A stretch of DNA of 64,000 nt from Auanema rhodensis (GCA_964057225.1 OZ059900.1:24443638-24507637), one strand, 5' to 3'; positions 37,722 to 53,462 are shown, counted from the stretch's first letter. Notes: a model not told the origin generated them from the sequence alone. Numbers and translations: made by a program.

Positions 37722-40700
37722 CAGCGTGTTACATACTAAAATGAAGCATTTTACATGCTGAACACTAGAAAAATACAAAAACACAGTATTTCCCATGAGA
37801 AATATTTTATTATGCTGGAAAACCAGTTTTTGGAAATTTCGCTGTAAACAAGGTTTTGACTTACGATTTCATGTGTTCAAACTCATGCAATGTCAATGAA
37901 ACCCAGCTCAAAATTGTTCCTACAACGTCTTGTTCCACTTTCACGACAAAAAAACAGGGGTTAGAAAATTAAGGAAATTAGCATATTCTGAGGGCACGCC
38001 CCTTATGGCTAATATTGATTAAATCGATTTTTGTTCATATGAGTCGTCAAATGCAACGAATTTCAGCGTGTTACATACTAAAATGAAGCATTTTACATGC
38101 TGAACACTAGAAAAATACAAAAACACAGTATTTCCCATGAGAAATATTTTATTATGCTGGAAAACCAGTTTTTGGAAATTTCGCTGTAAACAAGGTTTTG
38201 ACTTACGATTTCATGTGTTCAAACTCATGCAATGTCAATGAAACCTAGCTCAAAATTGTTCGTACAACGTCTAGTTCCACTTTCACGACAAAAAAACAGG
38301 GGTTAGAAAATTAAGGAAATTAGCATATTCTGAGGGCACGCCCCTTATGGCTAGTATTGATTAAATCGATTTTTGTTCATATGAGTCGTCAAATGCAACG
38401 AATTTCAGCGTGTTACATACTAAAATGAAGCATTTTACATGCTGAACACTAGAAAAATACAAAAACACAGTATTTCCCATGAGAAATATTTTATTATGCT
38501 GGAAAACCAGTTTTTGAAAATTTCGCTGTAAACAAGGTTTTGACTTACGATTTCATGTGTTCAAACTCATGCAATGTCAATGAAACCTAGCTCAAAATTG
38601 TTCCTACAACGTCTAGTTCCACTTTCACGACAAAAAAACAGGGGTTAGAAAATTAAGGAAATTAGCATATTCTGAGGGCACGCCCTTTATGGCTAATATT
38701 GATTAAATCGATTTTTGTTCATATGAGTCGTCAAATGCAACGAATTTCAGCGTGTTACATACTAAAATGAAGCATTTTACATGCTGAACACTAGAAAAAT
38801 ACAAAAACACAGTATTTCCCATGAGAAATATTTTATTATGCTGGAAAACCAGTTTTTGGAAATTTCGCTGTAAACAAGGTTTTGACTTACGATTTCATGT
38901 GTTCAAACTCATGCAATGTCAATGAAACCTAGCTCAAAATTGTTCCTACAACGTCTAGTTCCACTTTCACGACAAAAAAACAGGGGTTAGAAAATTAAGG
39001 AAATTAGCATATTCTGAGGGCACGCCCCTTATGGCTAATATTGATTAAATCGATTTTTGTTCATATGAGTCGTCAAATGCAACGAATTTCAGCGTGTTAC
39101 ATACTAAAATGAAGCATTTCACATGCTGAACACTAGAAAAATACAAAAACACAGTAATACCCATGAGAAATATTTTATTATGCTGGAAAACCAGTTTTTG
39201 GAAATTTCGCTGTAAACAAGGTTTTGACTTACGATTTCATGTGTTCAAACTCATGCAATGTCAATGAAACCTAGCTCAAAATTGTTCGTACAACGTCTGG
39301 TTCCACTTTCACGACAAAAAAACAGGGGTTAGAAAATTAAGGAAATTAGCATATTCTGAGGGCACGCCCCTTATGGCTAATATTGATTAAATCGATTTTT
39401 GTTCATATGAGTCGTCAAATGCAACGAATTTCAGCGTGTTACATACTAAAATGAAGCATTTCACATGCTGAACACTAGAAAAATACAAAAACACAGTATT
39501 TCCCATGAGAAATATTTTATTATGCTGGAAAACCAGTTTTTGGAAATTTCGCTGTAAACAAGGTTTTGACTTACGATTTCATGTGTTCAAACTCATGCAA
39601 TGTCAATGAAACCTAGCTCAAAATTGTTCCTACAACGTCTAGTTCCACTTTCACGACAAAAAAACAGGGGTTAGAAAATTTAGGAAATTAGCATATTCTG
39701 AGGGCACGCCCCTTATGGCTAATATTGATTAAATCGATTTTTGTTCATATGAGTCGTCAAATGCAACGAATTTCAGCGTGTTACATACTAAAATGAAGCA
39801 TTTTACATGCTGAACACTAGAAAAATACAAAAACACAGTATTTCCCATGAGAAATATTTTATTATGCTGGAAAACCAGTTTTTGGAAATTTCGCTGTAAA
39901 CAAGGTTTTGACTTACGATTTCATGTGTTCAAACTCATGCAATGTCAATGAAACCTAGCTCAAAATTGTTCCTACAACGTCTAGTTCCACTTTCACGACA
40001 AAAAAACAGGGGTTAGAAAATTAAGGAAATTAGCATATTCTGAGGGCACGCCCTTTATGGCTAATATTGATTAAATCGATTTTTGTTCATATGAGTCGTC
40101 AAATGCAACGAATTTCAGCGTGTTACATACTAAAATGAAGCATTTCACATGCTGAACACTAGAAAAATACAAAAACACAGTAATACCCATGAGAAATATT
40201 TTATTATGCTGGAAAACCAGTTTTTGGAAATTTCGCTGTAAACAAGGTTTTGACTTACGATTTCATGTGTTCAAACTCATGCAATGTCAATGAAACCTAG
40301 CTCAAAATTGTTCGTACAACGTCTGGTTCCACTTTCACGACAAAAAAACAGGGGTTAGAAAATTAAGGAAATTAGCATATTCTGAGGGCACGCCCCTTAT
40401 GGCTAATATTGATTAAATCGATTTTTGTTCATATGAGTCGTCAAATGCAACGAATTTCAGCGTGTTACATACTAAAATGAAGCATTTTACATGCTGAACA
40501 CTAGAAAAATACAAAAACACAGTATTTCCCATGAGAAATATTTTATTATGCTGGAAAACCAGTTTTTGGAAATTTCGCTGTAAACAAGGTTTTGACTTAC
40601 GATTTCATGTGTTCAAACTCATGCAATGTCAATGAAACCTAGCTCAAAATTGTTCGTACAACGTCTAGTTCCACTTTCACGACAAAAAAACAGGGGTTAG

Positions 40701-43196
40701 AAAATTAAGGAAATTAGCATATTCTGAGGGCACGCCCTTTATGGCTAATATTGATTAAATCGATTTTTGTTCATATGAGTCGTCAAATGCAACGAATTTC
40801 AGCGTGTTACATACTAAAATGAAGCATTTCACATGCTGAATACTAGAAAAATACAAAAACACAGTAATACCCATGAGAAATATTTTATTATGCTGGAAAA
40901 CCAGTTTTTGGAAATTTCGCTGTAAACAAGGTTTTGACTTACGATTTCATGTGTTCAAACTCATGCAATGTCAATGAAACCTAGCTCAAAATTGTTCGTA
41001 CAACGTCTGGTTCCACTTTCACGACAAAAAAACAGGGGTTAGAAAATTAAGGAAATTAGCATATTCTGAGGGCACGCCCCTTATGGCTAATATTGATTAA
41101 ATCGATTTTTGTTCATATGAGTCGTCAAATGCAACGAATTTCAGCGTGTTACATACTAAAATGAAGCATTTTACATGCTGAACACTAGAAAAATACAAAA
41201 ACACAGTATTTCCCATGAGAAATATTTTATTATGCTGGAAAACCAGTTTTTGGAAATTTCGCTGTAAACAAGGTTTTGACTTACGATTTCATGTGTTCAA
41301 ACTCATGCAATGTCAATGAAACCTAGCTCAAAATTGTTCGTACAACGTCTAGTTCCACTTTCACGACAAAAAAACAGGGGTTAGAAAATTAAGGAAATTA
41401 GCATATTCTGAGGGCACGCCCTTTATGGCTAATATTGATTAAATCGATTTTTGTTCATATGAGTCGTCAAATGCAACGAATTTCAGCGTGTTACATACTA
41501 AAATGAAGCATTTTACATGCTGAACACTAGAAAAATACAAAAACACAGTATTTCCCATGAGAAATATTTTATTATGCTGGAAAACCAGTTTTTGGAAATT
41601 TCGCTGTAAACAAGGTTTTGACTTACGATTTCATGTGTTCAAACTCATGCAATGTCAATGAAACCTAGCTCAAAATTGTTCGTACAACGTCTAGTTCCAC
41701 TTTCACGACTAAAAAACAGGGGTTAGAAAATTAAGGAAATTAGCATATTCTGAGGGCACGCCCCTTATGGCTAATATTGATTAAATCGATTTTTGTTCAT
41801 ATGAGTCGTCAAATGCAACGAATTTCAGCGTGTTACATACTAAAATGAAGCATTTCACATGCTGAACACTAGAAAAATACAAAAACACAGTATTTCCCAT
41901 GAGAAATATTTTATTATGCTGGAAAACCAGTTTTTGGAAATTTCGCTGTAAACAAGGTTTTGACTTACGATTTCATGTGTTCAAACTCATGCAATGTCAA
42001 TGAAACCTAGCTCAAAATTGTTCGTACAACGTCTGGTTCCACTTTCACGACTAAAAAAAAACAGGGGTTAGAAAATTAAGGAAATTAGCATATTCTGAGG
42101 GCACGCCCCTTATGGCTAATATTGATTAAATCGATTTTTGTTCATATGAGTCGTCAAATGCAACGAATTTCAGCGTGTTACATACTAAAATGAAGCATTT
42201 TACATGCTGAACACTAGAAAAAAACAAAAACACAGTATTTCCCATGAGAAATATTTTATTATGCTGGAAAACCAGTTTTTGGAAATTTCGCTGTAAACAA
42301 GGTTTTGACTTACGATTTCATGTGTTCAAACTCATGCAATGTCAATGAAACCTAGCTCAAAATTGTTCCTACAACGTCTAGTTCCACTTTCACGACAAAA
42401 AAACAGGGGTTAGAAAATTAAGGAAATTAGCATATTCTGAGGGCACGCCCCTTATGGCTAATATTGATTAAATCGATTTTTGTTCATATGAGTCGTCAAT
42501 TGCAACGAATTTCAGCGTGTTACATACTAAAATGAAGCATTTTACATGCTGAACACTAGAAAAATACAAAAACACAGTAATACCCATGAGAAATATTTTA
42601 TTATGCTGGAAAACCAGTTTTTGGAAATTTCGCTGTAAACAAGGTTTTGACTTACGATTTCATGTGTTCAAACTCATGCAATGTCAATGAAACCTAGCTC
42701 AAAATTGTTAATACAATGTCTAGTTCCACTTTCACGACAAAAAAACAGGGGTTAGAAAATTAAGGAAATTAGCATATTCTGAGGGCACGCCCTTTATGGC
42801 TAATATTGATTAAATCGATTTTTGTTCATATGAGTCGTCAAATGCAACGAATTTCAGCGTGTTACATACTAAAATGAAGCATTTTACATGCTGAACACTA
42901 GAAAAATACAAAAACACAGTATTTCCCATGAGAAATATTTTATTATGCTGGAAAACCAGTTTTTGGAAATTTCGCTGTAAACAAGGTTTTGACTTACGAT
43001 TTCATGTGTTCAAACTCATGCAATGTCAATGAAACCTAGCTCAAAATTGTTAATACAATGTTTAGTTCCACTTTCACGACAAAAAAACAGGGGTTAGAAA
43101 ATTAAGGAAATTAGCATATTCTGAGGGCACGCCCTTTATGGCTAATATTGATTAAATCGATTTTTGTTCATATGAGTCGTCAATTGCAACGAATTT
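37722..43196 (-). repeat. Large right-arm HOR, unit 1 (16 monomers, 5475 bp)
   Basis: The unit is bounded by monomers ending in GTCAATTGC (37706 and 43181). It opens with an ACCCAGCTC plus GTCTTGTTCC monomer. It contains the rare TTTTTGAAAATTTCG (about 38513), a CGACTAAAAAAC monomer (about 41710), a CGACT-A9 monomer (42052) and a monomer with GAAAAAAACAAAA (about 42217). All of these recur in order in the next unit. Private to this unit are GGCTAGTATTG (about 38354), AAATTTAGGAAA (about 39680) and GAATACTAG (about 40839). Confidence 0.85.
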
Positions 43197-46100
43197 CAGC
43201 GTGTTACATACTAAAATGAAGCATTTTACATGCTGAACACTAGAAAAATACAAAAACACAGTATTTCCCATGAGAAATATTTTATTATGCTGGAAAACCA
43301 GTTTTTGGAAATTTCGCTGTAAACAAGGTTTTGACTTACGATTTCATGTGTTCAAACTCATGCAATGTCAATGAAACCCAGCTCAAAATTGTTCCTACAA
43401 CGTCTTGTTCCACTTTCACGACAAAAAAACAGGGGTTAGAAAATTAAGGAAATTAGCATATTCTGAGGGCACGCCCCTTATGGCTAATATTGATTAAATC
43501 GATTTTTGTTCATATGAGTCGTCAAATGCAACGAATTTCAGCGTGTTACATACTAAAATGAAGCATTTTACATGCTGAACACTAGAAAAATACAAAAACA
43601 CAGTATTTCCCATGAGAAATATTTTATTATGCTGGAAAACCAGTTTTTGGAAATTTCGCTGTAAACAAGGTTTTGACTTACGATTTCATGTGTTCAAACT
43701 CATGCAATGTCAATGAAACCTAGCTCAAAATTGTTCGTACAACGTCTAGTTCCACTTTCACGACAAAAAAACAGGGGTTAGAAAATTAAGGAAATTAGCA
43801 TATTCTGAGGGCACGCCCCTTATGGCTAATATTGATTAAATCGATTTTTGTTCATATGAGTCGTCAAATGCAACGAATTTCAGCGTGTTACATACTAAAA
43901 TGAAGCATTTTACATGCTGAACACTAGAAAAATACAAAAACACAGTATTTCCCATGAGAAATATTTTATTATGCTGGAAAACCAGTTTTTGAAAATTTCG
44001 CTGTAAACAAGGTTTTGACTTACGATTTCATGTGTTCAAACTCATGCAATGTCAATGAAACCTAGCTCAAAATTGTTCCTACAACGTCTAGTTCCACTTT
44101 CACGACAAAAAAACAGGGGTTAGAAAATTAAGGAAATTAGCATATTCTGAGGGCACGCCCTTTATGGCTAATATTGATTAAATCGATTTTTGTTCATATG
44201 AGTCGTCAAATGCAACGAATTTCAGCGTGTTACATACTAAAATGAAGCATTTTACATGCTGAACACTAGAAAAATACAAAAACACAGTATTTCCCATGAG
44301 AAATATTTTATTATGCTGGAAAACCAGTTTTTGGAAATTTCGCTGTAAACAAGGTTTTGACTTACGATTTCATGTGTTCAAACTCATGCAATGTCAATGA
44401 AACCTAGCTCAAAATTGTTCCTACAACGTCTAGTTCCACTTTCATGACAAAAAAACAGGGGTTAGAAAATTAAGGAAATTAGCATATTCTGAGGGCACGC
44501 CCCTTATGGCTAATATTGATTAAATCGATTTTTGTTCATATGAGTCGTCAAATGCAACGAATTTCAGCGTGTTACATACTAAAATGAAGCATTTCACATG
44601 CTGAACACTAGAAAAATACAAAAACACAGTAATACCCATGAGAAATATTTTATTATGCTGGAAAACCAGTTTTTGGAAATTTCGCTGTAAACAAGGTTTT
44701 GACTTACGATTTCATGTGTTCAAACTCATGCAATGTCAATGAAACCTAGCTCAAAATTGTTCGTACAACGTCTGGTTCCACTTTCACGACAAAAAAACAG
44801 GGGTTAGAAAATTAAGGAAATTAGCATATTCTGAGGGCACGCCCCTTATGGCTAATATTGATTAAATCGATTTTTGTTCATATGAGTCGTCAAATGCAAC
44901 GAATTTCAGCGTGTTACATACTAAAATGAAGCATTTCACATGCTGAACACTAGAAAAATACAAAAACACAGTATTTCCCATGAGAAATATTTTATTATGC
45001 TGGAAAACCAGTTTTTGGAAATTTCGCTGTAAACAAGGTTTTGACTTACGATTTCATGTGTTCAAACTCATGCAATGTCAATGAAACCTAGCTCAAAATT
45101 GTTCGTACAACGTCTAGTTCCACTTTCACGACAAAAAAACAGGGGTTAGAAAATTAAGGAAATTAGCATATTCTGAGGGCACGCCCCTTATGGCTAATAT
45201 TGATTAAATCGATTTTTGTTCATATGAGTCGTCAAATGCAACGAATTTCAGCGTGTTACATACTAAAATGAAGCATTTTACATGCTGAACACTAGAAAAA
45301 TACAAAAACACAGTATTTCCCATGAGAAATATTTTATTATGCTGGAAAACCAGTTTTTGGAAATTTCGCTGTAAACAAGGTTTTGACTTACGATTTCATG
45401 TGTTCAAACTCATGCAATGTCAATGAAACCTAGCTCAAAATTGTTCCTACAACGTCTAGTTCCACTTTCACGACAAAAAAACAGGGGTTAGAAAATTAAG
45501 GAAATTAGCATATTCTGAGGGCACGCCCTTTATGGCTAATATTGATTAAATCGATTTTTGTTCATATGAGTCGTCAAATGCAACGAATTTCAGCGTGTTA
45601 CATACTAAAATGAAGCATTTCACATGCTGAACACTAGAAAAATACAAAAACACAGTAATACCCATGAGAAATATTTTATTATGCTGGAAAACCAGTTTTT
45701 GGAAATTTCGCTGTAAACAAGGTTTTGACTTACGATTTCATGTGTTCAAACTCATGCAATGTCAATGAAACCTAGCTCAAAATTGTTCGTACAACGTCTG
45801 GTTCCACTTTCACGACAAAAAAACAGGGGTTAGAAAATTAAGGAAATTAGCATATTCTGAGGGCACGCCCCTTATGGCTAATATTGATTAAATCGATTTT
45901 TGTTCATATGAGTCGTCAAATGCAACGAATTTCAGCGTGTTACATACTAAAATGAAGCATTTTACATGCTGAACACTAGAAAAATACAAAAACACAGTAT
46001 TTCCCATGAGAAATATTTTATTATGCTGGAAAACCAGTTTTTGGAAATTTCGCTGTAAACAAGGTTTTGACTTACGATTTCATGTGTTCAAACTCATGCA

Positions 46101-49013
46101 ATGTCAATGAAACCTAGCTCAAAATTGTTCGTACAACGTCTAGTTCCACTTTCACGACAAAAAAACAGGGGTTAGAAAATTAAGGAAATTAGCATATTCT
46201 GAGGGCACGCCCCTTATGGCTAATATTGATTAAATCGATTTTTGTTCATATGAGTCGTCAAATGCAACGAATTTCAGCGTGTTACATACTAAAATGAAGC
46301 ATTTTACATGCTGAACACTAGAAAAATACAAAAACACAGTAATACCCATGAGAAATATTTTATTATGCTGGAAAACCAGTTTTTGGAAATTTCGCTGTAA
46401 ACAAGGTTTTGACTTACGATTTCATGTGTTCAAACTCATGCAATGTCAATGAAACCTAGCTCAAAATTGTTAATACAATGTCTAGTTCCACTTTCACGAC
46501 AAAAAAACAGGGGTTAGAAAATTAAGGAAATTAGCATATTCTGAGGGCACGCCCTTTATGGCTAATATTGATTAAATCGATTTTTGTTCATATGAGTCGT
46601 CAAATGCAACGAATTTCAGCGTGTTACATACTAAAATGAAGCATTTTACATGCTGAACACTAGAAAAATACAAAAACACAGTATTTCCCATGAGAAATAT
46701 TTTATTATGCTGGAAAACCAGTTTTTGGAAATTTCGCTGTAAACAAGGTTTTGACTTACGATTTCATGTGTTCAAACTCATGCAATGTCAATGAAACCTA
46801 GCTCAAAATTGTTCGTACAACGTCTAGTTCCACTTTCACGACTAAAAAACAGGGGTTAGAAAATTAAGGAAATTAGCATATTCTGAGGGCACGCCCCTTA
46901 TGGCTAATATTGATTAAATCGATTTTTGTTCATATGAGTCGTCAAATGCAACGAATTTCAGCGTGTTACATACTAAAATGAAGCATTTCACATGCTGAAC
47001 ACTAGAAAAATACAAAAACACAGTATTTCCCATGAGAAATATTTTATTATGCTGGAAAACCAGTTTTTGGAAATTTCGCTGTAAACAAGGTTTTGACTTA
47101 CGATTTCATGTGTTCAAACTCATGCAATGTCAATGAAACCTAGCTCAAAATTGTTCGTACAACGTCTGGTTCCACTTTCACGACTAAAAAAAAACAGGGG
47201 TTAGAAAATTAAGGAAATTAGCATATTCTGAGGGCACGCCCCTTATGGCTAATATTGATTAAATCGATTTTTGTTCATATGAGTCGTCAAATGCAACGAA
47301 TTTCAGCGTGTTACATACTAAAATGAAGCATTTTACATGCTGAACACTAGAAAAAAACAAAAACACAGTATTTCCCATGAGAAATATTTTATTATGCTGG
47401 AAAACCAGTTTTTGGAAATTTCGCTGTAAACAAGGTTTTGACTTACGATTTCATGTGTTCAAACTCATGCAATGTCAATGAAACCTAGCTCAAAATTGTT
47501 CGTACAACGTCTAGTTCCACTTTCACGACAAAAAAACAGGGGTTAGAAAATTAAGGAAATTAGCATATTCTGAGGGCACGCCCCTTATGGCTAATATTGA
47601 TTAAATCGATTTTTGTTCATATGAGTCGTCAAATGCAACGAATTTCAGCGTGTTACATACTAAAATGAAGCATTTTACATGCTGAACACTAGAAAAATAC
47701 AAAAACACAGTAATACCCATGAGAAATATTTTATTATGCTGGAAAACCAGTTTTTGGAAATTTCGCTGTAAACAAGGTTTTGACTTACGATTTCATGTGT
47801 TCAAACTCATGCAATGTCAATGAAACCTAGCTCAAAATTGTTAATACAATGTCTAGTTCCACTTTCACGACAAAAAAACAGGGGTTAGAAAATTAAGGAA
47901 ATTAGCATATTCTGAGGGCACGCCCTTTATGGCTAATATTGATTAAATCGATTTTTGTTCATATGAGTCGTCAAATGCAACGAATTTCAGCGTGTTACAT
48001 ACTAAAATGAAGCATTTTACATGCTGAACACTAGAAAAATACAAAAACACAGTATTTCCCATGAGAAATATTTTATTATGCTGGAAAACCAGTTTTTGGA
48101 AATTTCGCTGTAAACAAGGTTTTGACTTACGATTTCATGTGTTCAAACTCATGCAATGTCAATGAAACCTAGCTCAAAATTGTTCGTACAACGTCTAGTT
48201 CCACTTTCACGACAAAAAAACAGGGGTTAGAAAATTAAGGAAATTAGCATATTCTGAGGGCACGCCCTTTATGGCTAATATTGATTAAATCGATTTTTGT
48301 TCATATGAGTCGTCAAATGCAACGAATTTCAGCGTGTTACATACTAAAATGAAGCATTTCACATGCTGAACACTAGAAAAATACAAAAACACAGTAATAC
48401 CCATGAGAAATATTTTATTATGCTGGAAAACCAGTTTTTGGAAATTTCGCTGTAAACAAGGTTTTGACTTACGATTTCATGTGTTCAAACTCATGCAATG
48501 TCAATGAAACCTAGCTCAAAATTGTTAATACAATGTCTAGTTCCACTTTCACGACAAAAAAACAGGGGTTAGAAAATTAAGGAAATTAGCATATTCTGAG
48601 GGCACGCCCTTTATGGCTAATATTGATTAAATCGATTTTTGTTCATATGAGTCGTCAAATGCAACGAATTTCAGCGTGTTACATACTAAAATGAAGCATT
48701 TTACATGCTGAACACTAGAAAAATACAAAAACACAGTATTTCCCATGAGAAATATTTTATTATGCTGGAAAACCAGTTTTTGGAAATTTCGCTGTAAACA
48801 AGGTTTTGACTTACGATTTCATGTGTTCAAACTCATGCAATGTCAATGAAACCTAGCTCAAAATTGTTAATACAATGTCTAGTTCCACTTTCACGACAAA
48901 AAAACAGGGGTTAGAAAATTAAGGAAATTAGCATATTCTGAGGGCACGCCCTTTATGGCTAATATTGATTAAATCGATTTTTGTTCATATGAGTCGTCAA
49001 TTGCAACGAATTT
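43197..49013 (-). repeat. Large right-arm HOR, unit 2 (17 monomers, 5817 bp)
   Basis: The opening is the same (ACCCAGCTC, GTCTTGTTCC) and so is the series: TTTTTGAAAATTTCG (about 43988), CGACTAAAAAAC (about 46845), CGACT-A9 (47185), GAAAAAAACAAAA (about 47352), and a closing GTCAATTGC (48998). It is one monomer longer than unit 1, and the internal order differs in places, so monomers have been gained and exchanged since duplication. A private TTTCATGAC lies near 44444. Confidence 0.85.
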
Positions 49014-52000
49014 CAGCGTGTTACATACTAAAATGAAGCATTTTACATGCTGAACACTAGAAAAATACAAAAACACAGTATTTCCCATGAGAAATATTTT
49101 ATTATGCTGGAAAACCAGTTTTTGGAAATTTCGCTGTAAACAAGGTTTTGACTTACGATTTCATGTGTTCAAACTCATGCAATGTCAATGAAACCCAGCT
49201 CAAAATTGTTCCTACAACGTCTTGTTCCACTTTCACGACAAAAAAACAGGGGTTAGAAAATTAAGGAAATTAGCATATTCTGAGGGCACGCCCCTTATGG
49301 CTAATATTGATTAAATCGATTTTTGTTCATATGAGTCGTCAAATGCAACGAATTTCAGCGTGTTACATACTAAAATGAAGCATTTTACATGCTGAACACT
49401 AGAAAAATACAAAAACACAGTATTTCCCATGAGAAATATTTTATTATGCTGGAAAACCAGTTTTTGGAAATTTCGCTGTAAACAAGGTTTTGACTTACGA
49501 TTTCATGTGTTCAAACTCATGCAATGTCAATGAAACCTAGCTCAAAATTGTTCGTACAACGTCTAGTTCCACTTTCACGACAAAAAAACAGGGGTTAGAA
49601 AATTAAGGAAATTAGCATATTCTGAGGGCACGCCCTTTATGGCTAATATTGATTAAATCGATTTTTGTTCATATGAGTCGTCAAATGCAACGAATTTCAG
49701 CGTGTTACATACTAAAATGAAGCATTTTACATGCTGAACACTAGAAAAATACAAAAACACAGTATTTCCCATGAGAAATATTTTATTATGCTGGAAAACC
49801 AGTTTTTGGAAATTTCGCTGTAAACAAGGTTTTGACTTACGATTTCATGTGTTCAAACTCATGCAATGTCAATGAAACCTAGCTCAAAATTGTTCCTACA
49901 ACGTCTAGTTCCACTTTCACGACAAAAAAACAGGGGTTAGAAAATTAAGGAAATTAGCATATTCTGAGGGCACGCCCCTTATGGCTAATATTGATTAAAT
50001 CGATTTTTGTTCATATGAGTCGTCAAATGCAACGAATTTCAGCGTGTTACATACTAAAATGAAGCATTTCACATGCTGAACACTAGAAAAATACAAAAAC
50101 ACAGTAATACCCATGAGAAATATTTTATTATGCTGGAAAACCAGTTTTTGGAAATTTCGCTGTAAACAAGGTTTTGACTTACGATTTCATGTGTTCAAAC
50201 TCATGCAATGTCAATGAAACCTAGCTCAAAATTGTTCGTACAACGTCTGGTTCCACTTTCACGACAAAAAAACAGGGGTTAGAAAATTAAGGAAATTAGC
50301 ATATTCTGAGGGCACGCCCCTTATGGCTAATATTGATTAAATCGATTTTTGTTCATATGAGTCGTCAAATGCAACGAATTTCAGCGTGTTACATACTAAA
50401 ATGAAGCATTTCACATGCTGAACACTAGAAAAATACAAAAACACAGTATTTCCCATGAGAAATATTTTATTATGCTGGAAAACCAGTTTTTGGAAATTTC
50501 GCTGTAAACAAGGTTTTGACTTACGATTTCATGTGTTCAAACTCATGCAATGTCAATGAAACCTAGCTCAAAATTGTTCGTACAACGTCTAGTTCCACTT
50601 TCACGACAAAAAAACAGGGGTTAGAAAATTAAGGAAATTAGCATATTCTGAGGGCACGCCCCTTATGGCTAATATTGATTAAATCGATTTTTGTTCATAT
50701 GAGTCGTCAAATGCAACGAATTTCAGCGTGTTACATACTAAAATGAAGCATTTTACATGCTGAACACTAGAAAAATACAAAAACACAGTATTTCCCATGA
50801 GAAATATTTTATTATGCTGGAAAACCAGTTTTTGGAAATTTCGCTGTAAACAAGGTTTTGACTTACGATTTCATGTGTTCAAACTCATGCAATGTCAATG
50901 AAACCTAGCTCAAAATTGTTCCTACAACGTCTAGTTCCACTTTCACGACAAAAAAACAGGGGTTAGAAAATTAAGGAAATTAGCATATTCTGAGGGCACG
51001 CCCTTTATGGCTAATATTGATTAAATCGATTTTTGTTCATATGAGTCGTCAAATGCAACGAATTTCAGCGTGTTACATACTAAAATGAAGCATTTCACAT
51101 GCTGAACACTAGAAAAATACAAAAACACAGTAATACCCATGAGAAATATTTTATTATGCTGGAAAACCAGTTTTTGGAAATTTCGCTGTAAACAAGGTTT
51201 TGACTTACGATTTCATGTGTTCAAACTCATGCAATGTCAATGAAACCTAGCTCAAAATTGTTCGTACAACGTCTGGTTCCACTTTCACGACAAAAAAACA
51301 GGGGTTAGAAAATTAAGGAAATTAGCATATTCTGAGGGCACGCCCCTTATGGCTAATATTGATTAAATCGATTTTTGTTCATATGAGTCGTCAAATGCAA
51401 CGAATTTCAGCGTGTTACATACTAAAATGAAGCATTTTACATGCTGAACACTAGAAAAATACAAAAACACAGTATTTCCCATGAGAAATATTTTATTATG
51501 CTGGAAAACCAGTTTTTGGAAATTTCGCTGTAAACAAGGTTTTGACTTACGATTTCATGTGTTCAAACTCATGCAATGTCAATGAAACCTAGCTCAAAAT
51601 TGTTCGTACAACGTCTAGTTCCACTTTCACGACAAAAAAACAGGGGTTAGAAAATTAAGGAAATTAGCATATTCTGAGGGCACGCCCCTTATGGCTAATA
51701 TTGATTAAATCGATTTTTGTTCATATGAGTCGTCAAATGCAACGAATTTCAGCGTGTTACATACTAAAATGAAGCATTTTACATGCTGAACACTAGAAAA
51801 ATACAAAAACACAGTAATACCCATGAGAAATATTTTATTATGCTGGAAAACCAGTTTTTGGAAATTTCGCTGTAAACAAGGTTTTGACTTACGATTTCAT
51901 GTGTTCAAACTCATGCAATGTCAATGAAACCTAGCTCAAAATTGTTAATACAATGTCTAGTTCCACTTTCACGACAAAAAAACAGGGGTTAGAAAATTAA

Positions 52001-53462
52001 GGAAATTAGCATATTCTGAGGGCACGCCCTTTATGGCTAATATTGATTAAATCGATTTTTGTTCATATGAGTCGTCAAATGCAACGAATTTCAGCGTGTT
52101 ACATACTAAAATGAAGCATTTTACATGCTGAACACTAGAAAAATACAAAAACACAGTATTTCCCATGAGAAATATTTTATTATGCTGGAAAACCAGTTTT
52201 TGGAAATTTCGCTGTAAACAAGGTTTTGACTTACGATTTCATGTGTTCAAACTCATGCAATGTCAATGAAACCTAGCTCAAAATTGTTCGTACAACGTCT
52301 AGTTCCACTTTCACGACTAAAAAACAGGGGTTAGAAAATTAAGGAAATTAGCATATTCTGAGGGCACGCCCCTTATGGCTAATATTGATTAAATCGATTT
52401 TTGTTCATATGAGTCGTCAAATGCAACGAATTTCAGCGTGTTACATACTAAAATGAAGCATTTCACATGCTGAACACTAGAAAAATACAAAAACACAGTA
52501 TTTCCCATGAGAAATATTTTATTATGCTGGAAAACCAGTTTTTGGAAATTTCGCTGTAAACAAGGTTTTGACTTACGATTTCATGTGTTCAAACTCATGC
52601 AATGTCAATGAAACCTAGCTCAAAATTGTTTGTACAACGTCTGGTTCCACTTTCACGACTAAAAAAAAACAGGGGTTAGAAAATTAAGGAAATTAGCATA
52701 TTCTGAGGGCACGCCCCTTATGGCTAATATTGATTAAATCGATTTTTGTTCATATGAGTCGTCAAATGCAACGAATTTCAGCGTGTTACATACTAAAATG
52801 AAGCATTTTACATGCTGAACACTAGAAAAATACAAAAACACAGTATTTCCCATGAGAAATATTTTATTATGCTGGAAAACCAGTTTTTGGAAATTTCGCT
52901 GTAAACAAGGTTTTGACTTACGATTTCATGTGTTCAAACTCATGCAATGTCAATGAAACCTAGCTCAAAATTGTTCGTACAACGTCTAGTTCCACTTTCA
53001 CGACAAAAAAACAGGGGTTAGAAAATTAAGGAAATTAGCATATTCTGAGGGCACGCCCCTTATGGCTAATATTGATTAAATCGATTTTTGTTCATATGAG
53101 TCGTCAAATGCAACGAATTTCAGCGTGTTACATACTAAAATGAAGCATTTTACATGCTGAACACTAGAAAAATACAAAAACACAGTAATACCCATGAGAA
53201 ATATTTTATTATGCTGGAAAACCAGTTTTTGGAAATTTCGCTGTAAACAAGGTTTTGACTTACGATTTCATGTGTTCAAACTCATGCAATGTCAATGAAA
53301 CCTAGCTCAAAATTGTTAATACAATGTCTAGTTCCACTTTCACGACAAAAAAACAGGGGTTAGAAAATTAAGGAAATTAGCATATTCTGAGGGCACGCCC
53401 TTTATGGCTAATATTGATTAAATCGATTTTTGTTCATATGAGTCGTCAAATGCAACGAATTT
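49014..53462 (-). repeat. Large right-arm HOR, unit 3, shortened (13 monomers, 4449 bp)
   Basis: Opens with ACCCAGCTC and GTCTTGTTCC (about 49220), keeps the CGACTAAAAAAC and CGACT-A9 (52660) pair and a following TTAATAC monomer. It lacks the TTTTTGAAAATTTCG monomer and never reaches a closing GTCAATTGC. After 53463 the order changes to CTTAGCTC and CGCCCCCTATG types. The CGACT-A9 monomer here has TTTGTAC instead of TTCGTAC. Confidence 0.75.
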
